Shown here piece after piece: positions 1 through 6,987 of a stretch of DNA of 35,544 nt. Numbering within the stretch: the stretch's first letter is position 1; every line of letters starts with the position of its first letter. Location: positions 1 through 35,544 of the forward strand of contig JAEUPC010000189.1 of NCBI GenBank assembly GCA_016789865.1, given 5' to 3'. Both the position numbers and the translations under genes were made by a program. The notes under the pieces were generated by a model. It was not told the DNA's origin. It searched no databases and was given only the letters and a program-made list of their open reading frames with translations. Origin of the DNA: Rubrivivax sp. (lineage in GTDB: Bacteria; Pseudomonadota; Gammaproteobacteria; Burkholderiales; Burkholderiaceae_C).

Positions 1-432
1 AACCACGTGCCGTTCAAGGGCAACGCCGACAACATGCAGGCCGTGCTCGGCGGCCACACCATGGCCGCCAGCGACGCCACCGGCTGGGCGCCGCATGTCG
101 ACGCCGGCAAGCTGCGCCTGTTGGCCACCTACGGCAGCAAGCGCACCAAGCGCTGGCCCCACGTGCCCACGCTCGACGAGCTCGGCTACAAGACGGTGAG
201 CGATTCGCCCTTCGGCGTGTGCGGCCCCAAGGGCATGGACCCGGCGGTCGTGAAGACCCTGCACGACGCGTTCAAGAAGACGCTCGAAGACCCGGCGGTG
301 CTGGCCACCTTCGACAAGTTCGACCAGTCGGTGATCTACCTGGACACCGAGGCGTACACGAAGTGGGCGCGTGAGACCTTCGAGGCGGAGAAGGCGACGA
401 TTCAGCGGCTGGGCATGGCCAAGCCGGGATGA
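1..432 (+). CDS. Bug/TctC-family tripartite tricarboxylate transporter substrate-binding protein (C-terminal part)
   Basis: This is the last 143 codons of a periplasmic solute-binding protein of the Bug (TctC) family; the N-terminus lies outside the window and the frame is open from base 1. Such proteins capture small carboxylates or related organic compounds in the periplasm. The visible part starts in the 'VPFKG' segment that normally lies about halfway along the protein. It continues with the family pattern 'GKLRLLATYGSKR', 'PHVPTLDELGY' and a 'GPKGMDPAVVKTLHDAF' helix. The stop TGA lies only 6 bp from the stop of the convergent kinase gene, with no room for a terminator between them. No TctA or TctB membrane subunit is visible. 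The ligand cannot be inferred. Confidence 0.9.
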   Translation, partial: NHVPFKGNADNMQAVLGGHTMAASDATGWAPHVDAGKLRLLATYGSKRTKRWPHVPTLDELGYKTVSDSPFGVCGPKGMDPAVVKTLHDAFKKTLEDPAVLATFDKFDQSVIYLDTEAYTKWARETFEAEKATIQRLGMAKPG

Positions 433-438
433 CGCCAC

Positions 439-3210
439 TCACCTGGCGGCCTGCAGCTTGCGCAGCACCTCGCGCTGGTGCTCCACCACCCAGGGCCAGG
501 TGCCTTTGTTCGGCATCGCCTCCAGGGCCGCCTGCATCATCTCGAGGCCGCGGCTGCGTTCACCGAGCATCCACCGGGCGCGGCCGATCTCGAAGTCGAT
601 GCGCTCGAGCGCCTCGGGCCAGTTGGACGTGTAGTAGTCCAGACCGCGGATCGACTCCAGCAAGGCGATCGCTTCCCTTGGGCGACCCAGGCCGGTCAGT
701 GAGTGGGCGCGCCCGAATTCGATCCAGCCGCGGAAGGGCCGCCGATTGCCGTAGGCGCGGGTCTGGATGGCGTTGGCTTCGTCGTAGAGCGCCAAAGCGC
801 GCACGATGTCGCCCTGCAGGGCCACGATGCCGGCGCGGTCGAGTTGGGTCACGATGACGTACTGGTGGTCTTCGCCCATCGCACGTCGGAACAGCGCCTG
901 GGCGCGCTCGCTCGATCGCAGTGCGGGCTCGAGGCGTCCGAGCCGGTAGTTGGTGGTCGAGACCTCGAACTCCGCCCAGGCGGCGTAGAACTCGTTGCGC
1001 CCCTCCCCCGCTCGGTCCATCCAGTCGCGGGCCTGCTCGAACTCGGCCAGCGCTTCATCCAGCCGCCCGGCCTGTCGAGCCCGCTCACCGCGGTTGATAT
1101 GGACGTTGGCGTGCGCTTCGTGGGCTGCGGTCTTGACCAGGTAGGGTGGTGCAGCCAATCGGGCGAAAGCCGCCTGGGCCTCGGCGTCGTTCTCCATGGC
1201 GACCGCGACCTCGCCCACGCGGCGCAGGGCATCGACTCGTTCGGGGCTCCCCTCGCGCGTGAGGGCTTCGACGATCTGAAGAAGCCGCCGGGCCTGCGGT
1301 GCCGCTTCGGCGTGTCGATGCGAGAACATCAGCAGCTCATGCCGCGCCCGCGAGGCGAGCATCGCCAGCTCCGAAGGCCTGTCCAGGCGCGCCGGCCCGG
1401 CCAGCTGTTCGGCGCCTTCCAGCTCGGCGAAGCCTTCGCGGGTGGCTGGCAGGAATGCGAGTATCCGTGCGTTCACGAACCGGGCGGCGAGCAGTTCACC
1501 GTCCGACTCGGCGGCGTGCTTGCCCAGCAGCGTGAGGCTCTTGTTGATCTCGGCGCGGGCGTCCGGCCATGCCGCCGCCTTCATGTACGCCTCGGCCAGC
1601 CGCCTGCGCATCGCGCCTTCGATGCGCGGCTGGTCCGCAAATCGTTCGCTCGCTCTCAGCGACGCCTTCCTCAGCACTTGCAGCAAGGTGGTGGGTTCGG
1701 TGGCCGCGCGCATCGCCTCGCGCTCGGGCGCCTCCAGCACGTCGCGGTGAAGGAACTCGCTGATGGCCTGCGCGTTGGTCGCGGCTTCCTGCGCTTGCTG
1801 GAGCGAGCCGCGCGAGGCGATGTAGAACCACAGCGTTCCCGCCAAGCCGACAACCAAGCTGGCAAATGCAGCGGTGAGCCAGGGCCTGCGCGCTCTTCGG
1901 CGCTGGAGTTCCGCAGTCAGTTGCGCCTGCTGCGCTGCCGCCAGGCTTGCAGCCTTTCGATCGGCCCGACGCGCCTGCAGCGCGCCCAGCCGCCCGACGA
2001 GCTCCCGCACGCTTGCCACGCGCCGCGCGGCGTCCCCTTGTGTCGCGGCCGCCACGTCCTCTTGCAGCAGCTCATCGTTGACGTCGCGCTGCCAGCCGGT
2101 GGCCAACGGCCGCTTCAGCTCACCGGCCAGCAGCTGGTACAGCATCACCCCCAGCGCATAGACATCGCTCTTCACCGTGGCCCCGTGCCCGCCCAGCAGT
2201 TCGGGCGCCAGATACATCGCGGTGCCGCCGAGCGCCTGCGGGTCGGTGGCCGCGCTCACCGTCAGGCCCATCGCGGTGAGGCCCAGGTGGTGCAGCCGTT
2301 CGGCATCCAGCACATGCCCGCTGCCGAAGTCGGTGAGCACGGGCCGCCACGCGCCCGGCTCGCCGCCCATCAGCACGTTGGCCGGCTTGATGTCCTTGTG
2401 CAGCACGCCCACTTCATGCGCCGCGGCCACGGCTTCGGCGATGGGCATGAACAACGCCAGCCGCTCGTCCACCGTCATCGCGGCGAGGCGACCTTCTTCC
2501 TCGGCGGCCCAGGCCACCAGGTCGGGGCCTTCGTATTCGCATTCCAGGAAGAACGGCGGCTCGGCGAAGTTGGCGTCGACCAGCCGCGCCACGCCAGGCG
2601 GCGCTTCCTGCGGCTGCTCGGCACGCAGCACGCGGTGCAGCGTGAACTCGCGCTTCAACGAGCGCAGCCGTTCGGCATCGGTGGCGAACTTGAACACCCT
2701 TGGCTGGTGCAGTTGCCGGTGGCGGGCCAGCCACACGAGACCGCGCCCATCCAACGCCCGCTCGAGGCGATAGCCCTCGCGGCCGGGCACGGCCTGGCCC
2801 GGCTGCAGGTCGAGCGTGGCGTCGGCCAGTCGACCCACGACCACGCGCTCCACCGTGCCGCTGAAGCGGTAGCCCACGCGCGGCACGTTGACGATGCGCG
2901 CCCCGGCCTGCGGCCCCAGCGCCTTGCGCAGCTTGTTCACGGCGCTGGCCAGCACGTGATCAACCGTGATGCGGCCCGCCCACACTGCCTCGAACAGCTC
3001 GTCCTTGGTCACCACCTCGTTGGGGCGGCGCAGCAGTTCGGCCAGCAGCTGCAACGGGCGCGGCTCCACCGCCACCGGCTGGCCCTGCACGCGCAGCGCC
3101 GACTGCGCCTCGTCGAACTCGGCGTCGTCGAAACGGTAGCGAAAGCTCAGCGCGCGGCCCGCGGCGGCGCCATCTTGATCAGGTCCCTGCTCATGCTCGG
3201 CGCTGGACAT
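439..3210 (-). CDS. Membrane Ser/Thr protein kinase with N-terminal winged-helix DNA-binding domain and C-terminal TPR-like region
   Basis: The protein has 923 residues. Residues about 22-117 form an OmpR/PhoB-type winged helix (Trans_reg_C), with the recognition-helix segment 'VNKLRKALG' and the terminal hairpin 'VPRVGYRFSG'. Residues about 147-400 are a Hanks-type kinase with a visible VFKFA lysine (K174), αC Glu (E188), catalytic loop HKDIKPAN (D273, N278), DFG (294-296) and APE (335-337), so it looks active. A single membrane segment follows at about 444-466. The remaining 450 residues are Ala/Leu-rich helical repeats of TPR type, predicted to lie outside the cytoplasm. The likely role is a membrane sensor that binds DNA and phosphorylates Ser/Thr; that role is inferred from the architecture. 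It is the last gene of a leftward set after two lipoprotein genes. The start chosen is the only ATG before the winged helix. Confidence 0.88.
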   Translation of the reverse strand: MSSAEHEQGPDQDGAAAGRALSFRYRFDDAEFDEAQSALRVQGQPVAVEPRPLQLLAELLRRPNEVVTKDELFEAVWAGRITVDHVLASAVNKLRKALGPQAGARIVNVPRVGYRFSGTVERVVVGRLADATLDLQPGQAVPGREGYRLERALDGRGLVWLARHRQLHQPRVFKFATDAERLRSLKREFTLHRVLRAEQPQEAPPGVARLVDANFAEPPFFLECEYEGPDLVAWAAEEEGRLAAMTVDERLALFMPIAEAVAAAHEVGVLHKDIKPANVLMGGEPGAWRPVLTDFGSGHVLDAERLHHLGLTAMGLTVSAATDPQALGGTAMYLAPELLGGHGATVKSDVYALGVMLYQLLAGELKRPLATGWQRDVNDELLQEDVAAATQGDAARRVASVRELVGRLGALQARRADRKAASLAAAQQAQLTAELQRRRARRPWLTAAFASLVVGLAGTLWFYIASRGSLQQAQEAATNAQAISEFLHRDVLEAPEREAMRAATEPTTLLQVLRKASLRASERFADQPRIEGAMRRRLAEAYMKAAAWPDARAEINKSLTLLGKHAAESDGELLAARFVNARILAFLPATREGFAELEGAEQLAGPARLDRPSELAMLASRARHELLMFSHRHAEAAPQARRLLQIVEALTREGSPERVDALRRVGEVAVAMENDAEAQAAFARLAAPPYLVKTAAHEAHANVHINRGERARQAGRLDEALAEFEQARDWMDRAGEGRNEFYAAWAEFEVSTTNYRLGRLEPALRSSERAQALFRRAMGEDHQYVIVTQLDRAGIVALQGDIVRALALYDEANAIQTRAYGNRRPFRGWIEFGRAHSLTGLGRPREAIALLESIRGLDYYTSNWPEALERIDFEIGRARWMLGERSRGLEMMQAALEAMPNKGTWPWVVEHQREVLRKLQAAR

Positions 3211-3262
3211 CGCGCGCGGGCCCTCCCCCGGTTGTTTGTTCTTCGGTCGCCATCCACGGGCA

Positions 3263-3294
3263 GCGGGCGGCCCGCCCGAGGGAGAGCCGCCCGC
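3263..3294 (-). terminator. GC-rich hairpin between small lipoprotein and kinase genes
   Basis: There is a perfect 9-bp inverted repeat, GCGGGCGGC / GCCGCCCGC, around a 14-nt loop, about 30 nt beyond the small lipoprotein stop and 53 bp before the kinase start. No T-run follows on the minus strand, so it may be a weak terminator, an attenuator or an RNA processing site within the operon. Confidence 0.35.
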
Positions 3295-3323
3295 CCAGTC
3301 GTGAGATTAGCGCAGGGCCGGCT

Positions 3324-3716
3324 TCACTTCTCGCACTTGAAGATGGTGGTCACCTCGACCGAATCCTCCTTGGCGAGGCCGAGGTAGCGCATGCCGGCCG
3401 TCACCCCGGCGTCGATGCGGCTGTCGCCGGTGTTGGGCTTGTCGCCGTGCTTGTCGACGACGTTCTGCGAAACGACGACGTACTTGCCCGGCTTGTCCAA
3501 GGCCGGGATGGCACCGGTCTCGCCGCAGTAGGCTTTGGCGTCGTTGTCGAACTTGCGCATCGCCTGGGTTCGGTCGGCGCCCTTGACGATGGACTGCAGC
3601 TGCCCACCGGGCTGCGGCGTGACGGCGCCGGCAAGGCGCGGGCCGCTGGCGCAGGCGGCAAGGGCGAGGGCGGCGGCGGCGAGTGCGGCGCGCAGCGCAA
3701 GACGATGGCAGATCAT
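3324..3716 (-). CDS. Small putative lipoprotein, function unknown
   Basis: A 130-residue protein that I do not recognise. It begins with a basic n-region, an Ala/Leu-rich core and a lipobox LAAC with the lipidated cysteine at residue 22, so it should be membrane-anchored. The mature part is about 108 residues and contains two further cysteines, one in 'AYCGE' and one in the C-terminal 'FKCEK', which could form a disulfide. The start at 3716 has a good Shine-Dalgarno GAAGGA about 8 nt upstream and gives a compact signal peptide. A longer start at 3779 would overlap the stop of the upstream lipoprotein gene as ATGA and add 21 residues, which would spoil the signal peptide. It probably belongs to one transcript with the Ig-like lipoprotein and the kinase. 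Confidence 0.75.
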   Translation of the reverse strand: MICHRLALRAALAAAALALAACASGPRLAGAVTPQPGGQLQSIVKGADRTQAMRKFDNDAKAYCGETGAIPALDKPGKYVVVSQNVVDKHGDKPNTGDSRIDAGVTAGMRYLGLAKEDSVEVTTIFKCEK

Positions 3717-3775
3717 GATCTCGGATTCCTTCTTCGGGTTGATGACAGCGATGCGAGGGGAAACGCCGGGAGAGG

Positions 3776-5536
3776 TCATCTGAGGACCACCCCCCAGAGG
3801 TTGCTGACCGACCGGCTCTGGCCGGCTGGCAAGGCCGAAGAGGGCAGCACGTCGTAGCCGTTGCGCAGCGACATGAAGCCCACGCCGTTGGGTGCGAGCA
3901 GCGGGAACGAGTAGCCGACACCGCGGTTGATGGTGTCCACACCCAGCACGTAGTCGCCCGGCGCGGCACTGGCCGGGCGTTTGACGAGCACGTTGTTGGC
4001 GGCGTCGTAGGTGCTCCAGTTGGCGTTCTGGTTGAAGCCGCCGGTCTTGGTGCACAGCGTGTCGCCGTTGCGCGCGACGGCGCAGTCCCAGTCGTTGCCG
4101 GGAATCGCCGCCTCGTCGGGCAGGCTGGTCTCGCCCGACCATGGGCCTGCGGCCGGCCGGCGCCACATCTTGCGCCGGAAGATGTCGTGGAACGTGGTGA
4201 TGCCCGTGTCGCTGACCACCAGCACCTGCTTGTTCAGCGTGGTGGCGACCGCGGCCAGTTCGGTGACCTGCCAGGCACCGGTGGCCGTCTCGCTGGTCGC
4301 AGCGAAATAGCGCGGCTGGACGCCGTTGTTCTGCGTCCAGATGACTGCCTGATGCCCGTTGCGGCCACTGGCGGCGGCCACCAGCGACGCGGTGTTGGCC
4401 AGCGAGTCGAGCACCGACTGCGCGCCGAAGCCGGCGGCCACGTCGCCGCGGTAGACCACGATGTCGGTGGTGCCCCCCTGCGCCGCTTCGGCCACCAGCA
4501 GCAGGCCGCCGTCGCGGTCCAGCCCGAGGCTGGCGGGGTCGCGGTCGACGGTCGCCTCGAGGACAGGCTGCGCGGTGAAGCCCGCCGCGGCGCGGGCGCG
4601 CCGCCAGGTTCCCAGGCGCGTCGTGAACGTGCCGGTGCCCGAACGCACCCAGCCGCTGCCGATGAAGGCGATGTCGCCCCGGTCGTTGATGCGCATCGTC
4701 ACGTCGCTGGCCGAGGTGAGCCCCGGCGCATCGCCGGCCAGCACCGGGGCCTCCCAGCCGGCGCCGCCATCGGCGAGGTAGCGCGCCACGTACCGGTAGG
4801 TGCAGGTGCCGCTGGTGCTGTAGGTCGTGGCGGTGCACGGCGCACGTCGTGTGAAGAGCACCGCGGCATGCCCGGTGGGCGCCACGGCCACCCGCAGGCC
4901 CTCGGTGTTGGCCGCGGTACCCGTCAGGCCAGGCACCGTGTCCACCACCACCGGTGCGCTCCACGCCGGCGCGAAGCCCGCGGTGCCCGGGGTGCCCCGC
5001 GTCGCGTAGACCGTGGCGCGCGTGGCCTCGGTCTTGATGAACGCCACGGTGACGTTGCCGTCATCGTCGATGCCCTCACCTCGGGCCTCCACGGGCGTGT
5101 CACCCGATTCGAGGAGCTGACCCGCCGCCCAGGCCCGCGCCGGCAGCACGGTGAGCACCGCCGCGCCGCTGGTCACCGCGCCGGCGGCGTTGCTCACCTG
5201 CACGCTGAATGCGGCGCCGTTGTCGGCGGCGGCAAGCGCTGCGGTGGTATAGGTCGCGGCCGTGGCGCCGGGGATGTGCACGCCGTCGCGCCGCCACTGG
5301 TAGGCCAGCGGCGCCGTGCCGCTGGCAGAAACGCTGAAGGTGGCCGTGCCGCCAGCCGCGGCGGTGGCCGAGACCGGCTGCGCGGCGATGCTGGGCGCTT
5401 GCGGCGGGGTCGGCGGCGGCTCGGCATCAGTGCCGGCATCCCCTCCTCCGCAGCCGACCAGGGCGGCCAGCCCGAACGCCAGGACACAAAGGCCCAGGCC
5501 CCATCGGGCCGGAAGCACGAACAACTTCTTCTTCAA
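3776..5536 (-). CDS. Lipoprotein with one N-terminal Ig-like domain and a propeller-like body, function unknown
   Basis: A predicted 586-residue surface or periplasmic lipoprotein. The start chosen is TTG at 5536, because GGAGGA lies 6 nt upstream and the product begins with KKK and a hydrophobic stretch ending in lipobox LVGC (Cys29); an in-frame ATG at 5599 would put about 21 extra residues ahead of the signal. A Pro-rich linker (39-48) leads to one immunoglobulin-like domain (about 48-132), with 'AYQWRRDGV' and 'ATYTTAALAAADNG' typical of bacterial I-set repeats. The rest contains recurring short beta-rich units such as 'VAVAPTGHAAVLF', 'MRINDRGDIAFIG' and 'LGLDRDGGLLLVA', which look like propeller blades. 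It is the first gene of the leftward set. Binding partner unknown. Confidence 0.8.
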   Translation of the reverse strand: MKKKLFVLPARWGLGLCVLAFGLAALVGCGGGDAGTDAEPPPTPPQAPSIAAQPVSATAAAGGTATFSVSASGTAPLAYQWRRDGVHIPGATAATYTTAALAAADNGAAFSVQVSNAAGAVTSGAAVLTVLPARAWAAGQLLESGDTPVEARGEGIDDDGNVTVAFIKTEATRATVYATRGTPGTAGFAPAWSAPVVVDTVPGLTGTAANTEGLRVAVAPTGHAAVLFTRRAPCTATTYSTSGTCTYRYVARYLADGGAGWEAPVLAGDAPGLTSASDVTMRINDRGDIAFIGSGWVRSGTGTFTTRLGTWRRARAAAGFTAQPVLEATVDRDPASLGLDRDGGLLLVAEAAQGGTTDIVVYRGDVAAGFGAQSVLDSLANTASLVAAASGRNGHQAVIWTQNNGVQPRYFAATSETATGAWQVTELAAVATTLNKQVLVVSDTGITTFHDIFRRKMWRRPAAGPWSGETSLPDEAAIPGNDWDCAVARNGDTLCTKTGGFNQNANWSTYDAANNVLVKRPASAAPGDYVLGVDTINRGVGYSFPLLAPNGVGFMSLRNGYDVLPSSALPAGQSRSVSNLWGVVLR

Positions 5537-5542
5537 GGGCGA

Positions 5543-5548
5543 TCCTCC
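5543..5548 (-). promoter_or_regulatory. Shine-Dalgarno that sets a TTG start
   Basis: GGAGGA on the minus strand, 6 nt before TTG at 5536. It supports TTG rather than the upstream ATG at 5599 as the start of the Ig-like lipoprotein gene. Confidence 0.6.
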
Positions 5549-5612
5549 ACAGGTTGGTGCCGGCGGTCTTGCCGCGGCAGCGTGAAGGTGCCGTGACATC
5601 GGGCCGGCGTAC

Positions 5613-5640
5613 TCACGGCCCGTTCACGGAACCCTCACGG
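5613..5640. promoter_or_regulatory. Three phased TCACGG direct repeats (11-bp period)
   Basis: TCACGG occurs at 5613, 5624 and 5635, exactly 11 bp apart. The first and third copies extend to TCACGGCCCG. The array lies in the divergent gap (5537-5840) between the Ig-like lipoprotein gene and a Bug gene, 77-104 bp from the lipoprotein start and about 200 bp from the Bug start. An 11-bp period is what tandem OmpR/PhoB-type winged helices use on one face of DNA. I see no clear -35/-10 pair in the rest of the gap, only GC-rich sequence with a small CCCTC/GAGGG hairpin at 5652-5666. Confidence 0.45.
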
Positions 5641-5840
5641 CCCGCGAGAACCCCTCTCGGTGAGGGAGGGCGTGCAGGGCGGGCGTAGGGTCGGCGCGAC
5701 GCCCACGCGCGGTGCCGATGCGCGGGACGGCGCCGGTCACGTCGATCGACAGGCCGCATCCGCTCATGGGCAATCCCGCTGGCGGCACGCAGCCCGGCGG
5801 TGCAGGATCGGCCCACCTCACTTTCGATGACGGAGAACCG

Positions 5841-6806
5841 ATGCCCCGCCCCGTTTTCGCGGCCCTCACTTCCGCTGGCGCCGCGGCCGCCCTGCTGGCC
5901 GCCGCCACCGCCTTCGCCCAACCCTGCCCCGACAAGAACCTCAACTACTGGCAGGCCTTCCCGCCCGGCGGCGAGAGCGACATCTCGGCGCGCCACCAGC
6001 AGGTGGTGCTGAAGAAGAAGTGCCCGGGCATCGACCTCATCGTGCAGTACAAGGCCGGCGGCGGCGGCGCGGTGCTGTGGGGGCAACTGAACACGCTGCC
6101 CGGCGACGGGCTGAACATCGCCGGCGTGAACCTGCCGCACCTGGTGCTGCAGCCGATGGAAGGCACGGTGTCGTACAAGACCGAGGACATCACGCCGGTG
6201 TTCTGGTACCACTACACGCCCGATGCGCTGGTGGTGCCCGAGCAAAGCCCGCTGAAGAGCTTTGCCGATTTCGTGAAGGCCGCGCAGGCCAGCCCGGGCA
6301 AGCTGAACCTCGGCGGCTCGGCGCTGCGCTCGGCCAACCACGCCGCGCACGAGCGCATGAACGCCGCCTTCAAGGTGCAGACCACCTACGTGCCCTACAA
6401 GGGCACCGGCGACCTGACGCTGGCTGTGCTCGGCGCGCAGGTCGACGGCGCGATGAGCTACACCGCCTTCGCCATCAACAACAAGACCAAGGTGCGCGCG
6501 CTGGCGGTGGCGATGGAGCAGCGCCACCCGATGCTGCCCGACGTACCCACCTTCAAGGAACTGGGCGTCGACTGGGTGGACGGCGCCTTTCGCGGCGTGG
6601 GTGTGCCGCGCAGCACGCCGCCCGAGCAGCGCCGGCGCATCGCCGAGCTGTTCGCGGCGCTGAATGCCGAAGCCGAGATGAAGGAGCTGGCCGCCAGGAG
6701 CGGCTTCGAACTCGTCAACATCGGGCCCGACCGCATGGAAGCCTTCATGCGCGAACGCATCCGCGTGTACCAGGAGGTGGGGCGGCAGATGGGGCTGGGC
6801 AAGTAG
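5841..6806 (+). CDS. Bug/TctC-family substrate-binding protein
   Basis: A complete 321-residue periplasmic solute-binding protein. The signal peptide covers residues 1-26 with cleavage after AFA. The family's first ligand loop reads 'FPPGGESD' near residue 40, and the second conserved segment reads 'TYVPYKGTGD'. The later 'HPMLPDVPTFKELG' is also typical of Bug proteins. The start at 5841 is preferred over an upstream in-frame ATG at 5712 because it begins the signal peptide and has GGAGA about 6 nt upstream. Known members bind organic acids or amides for uptake or for sensing. No membrane transporter subunits adjoin it, and it is divergent from the lipoprotein/kinase set, so the ligand and partner are unknown. 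Confidence 0.92.
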   Translation: MPRPVFAALTSAGAAAALLAAATAFAQPCPDKNLNYWQAFPPGGESDISARHQQVVLKKKCPGIDLIVQYKAGGGGAVLWGQLNTLPGDGLNIAGVNLPHLVLQPMEGTVSYKTEDITPVFWYHYTPDALVVPEQSPLKSFADFVKAAQASPGKLNLGGSALRSANHAAHERMNAAFKVQTTYVPYKGTGDLTLAVLGAQVDGAMSYTAFAINNKTKVRALAVAMEQRHPMLPDVPTFKELGVDWVDGAFRGVGVPRSTPPEQRRRIAELFAALNAEAEMKELAARSGFELVNIGPDRMEAFMRERIRVYQEVGRQMGLGK

Positions 6807-6977
6807 CGGCAGGGCACGCGGCGCCGGCGGCGCCGGCGGCGGCCCGTTACCGGTCGCCCGAGGCAGTCCGCCCCCCCAGTTCGCAGCCGGTACGCCGGCG
6901 TTCCTTCGTCACGGCGGAGGATTCAGACCTGAGAGTGGTACCCCTCCAATGGTTCCTCGCGGCATTGCATTGCCGCC

Positions 6978-6982
6978 GGAGG
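6978..6982 (+). promoter_or_regulatory. Shine-Dalgarno setting the start of the oxidase fusion
   Basis: GGAGG five nt before ATG 6988. This favours 6988 over the in-frame ATG at 6949, which has no such site. The gap 6807-6987 otherwise holds GGCGCC-rich palindromic sequence just after the Bug stop, and a less GC-rich stretch around 6915-6955 that could hold a promoter. Confidence 0.6.
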
Positions 6983-6987
6983 ACCTC

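Noticed and set aside
703-3387. 894-codon open frame on the plus strand across the kinase gene
   Set aside because: It is antisense to a gene with clear kinase motifs. Long antisense frames are common at this GC content, and its translation is Arg/His/Gly-rich with no recognisable domain.
3717-3779. Longer start (3779) for the small lipoprotein, overlapping the upstream stop as ATGA
   Set aside because: It would put 21 residues before the signal peptide. The ATG at 3716 has a better Shine-Dalgarno. Coupling at 3779 cannot be fully excluded.
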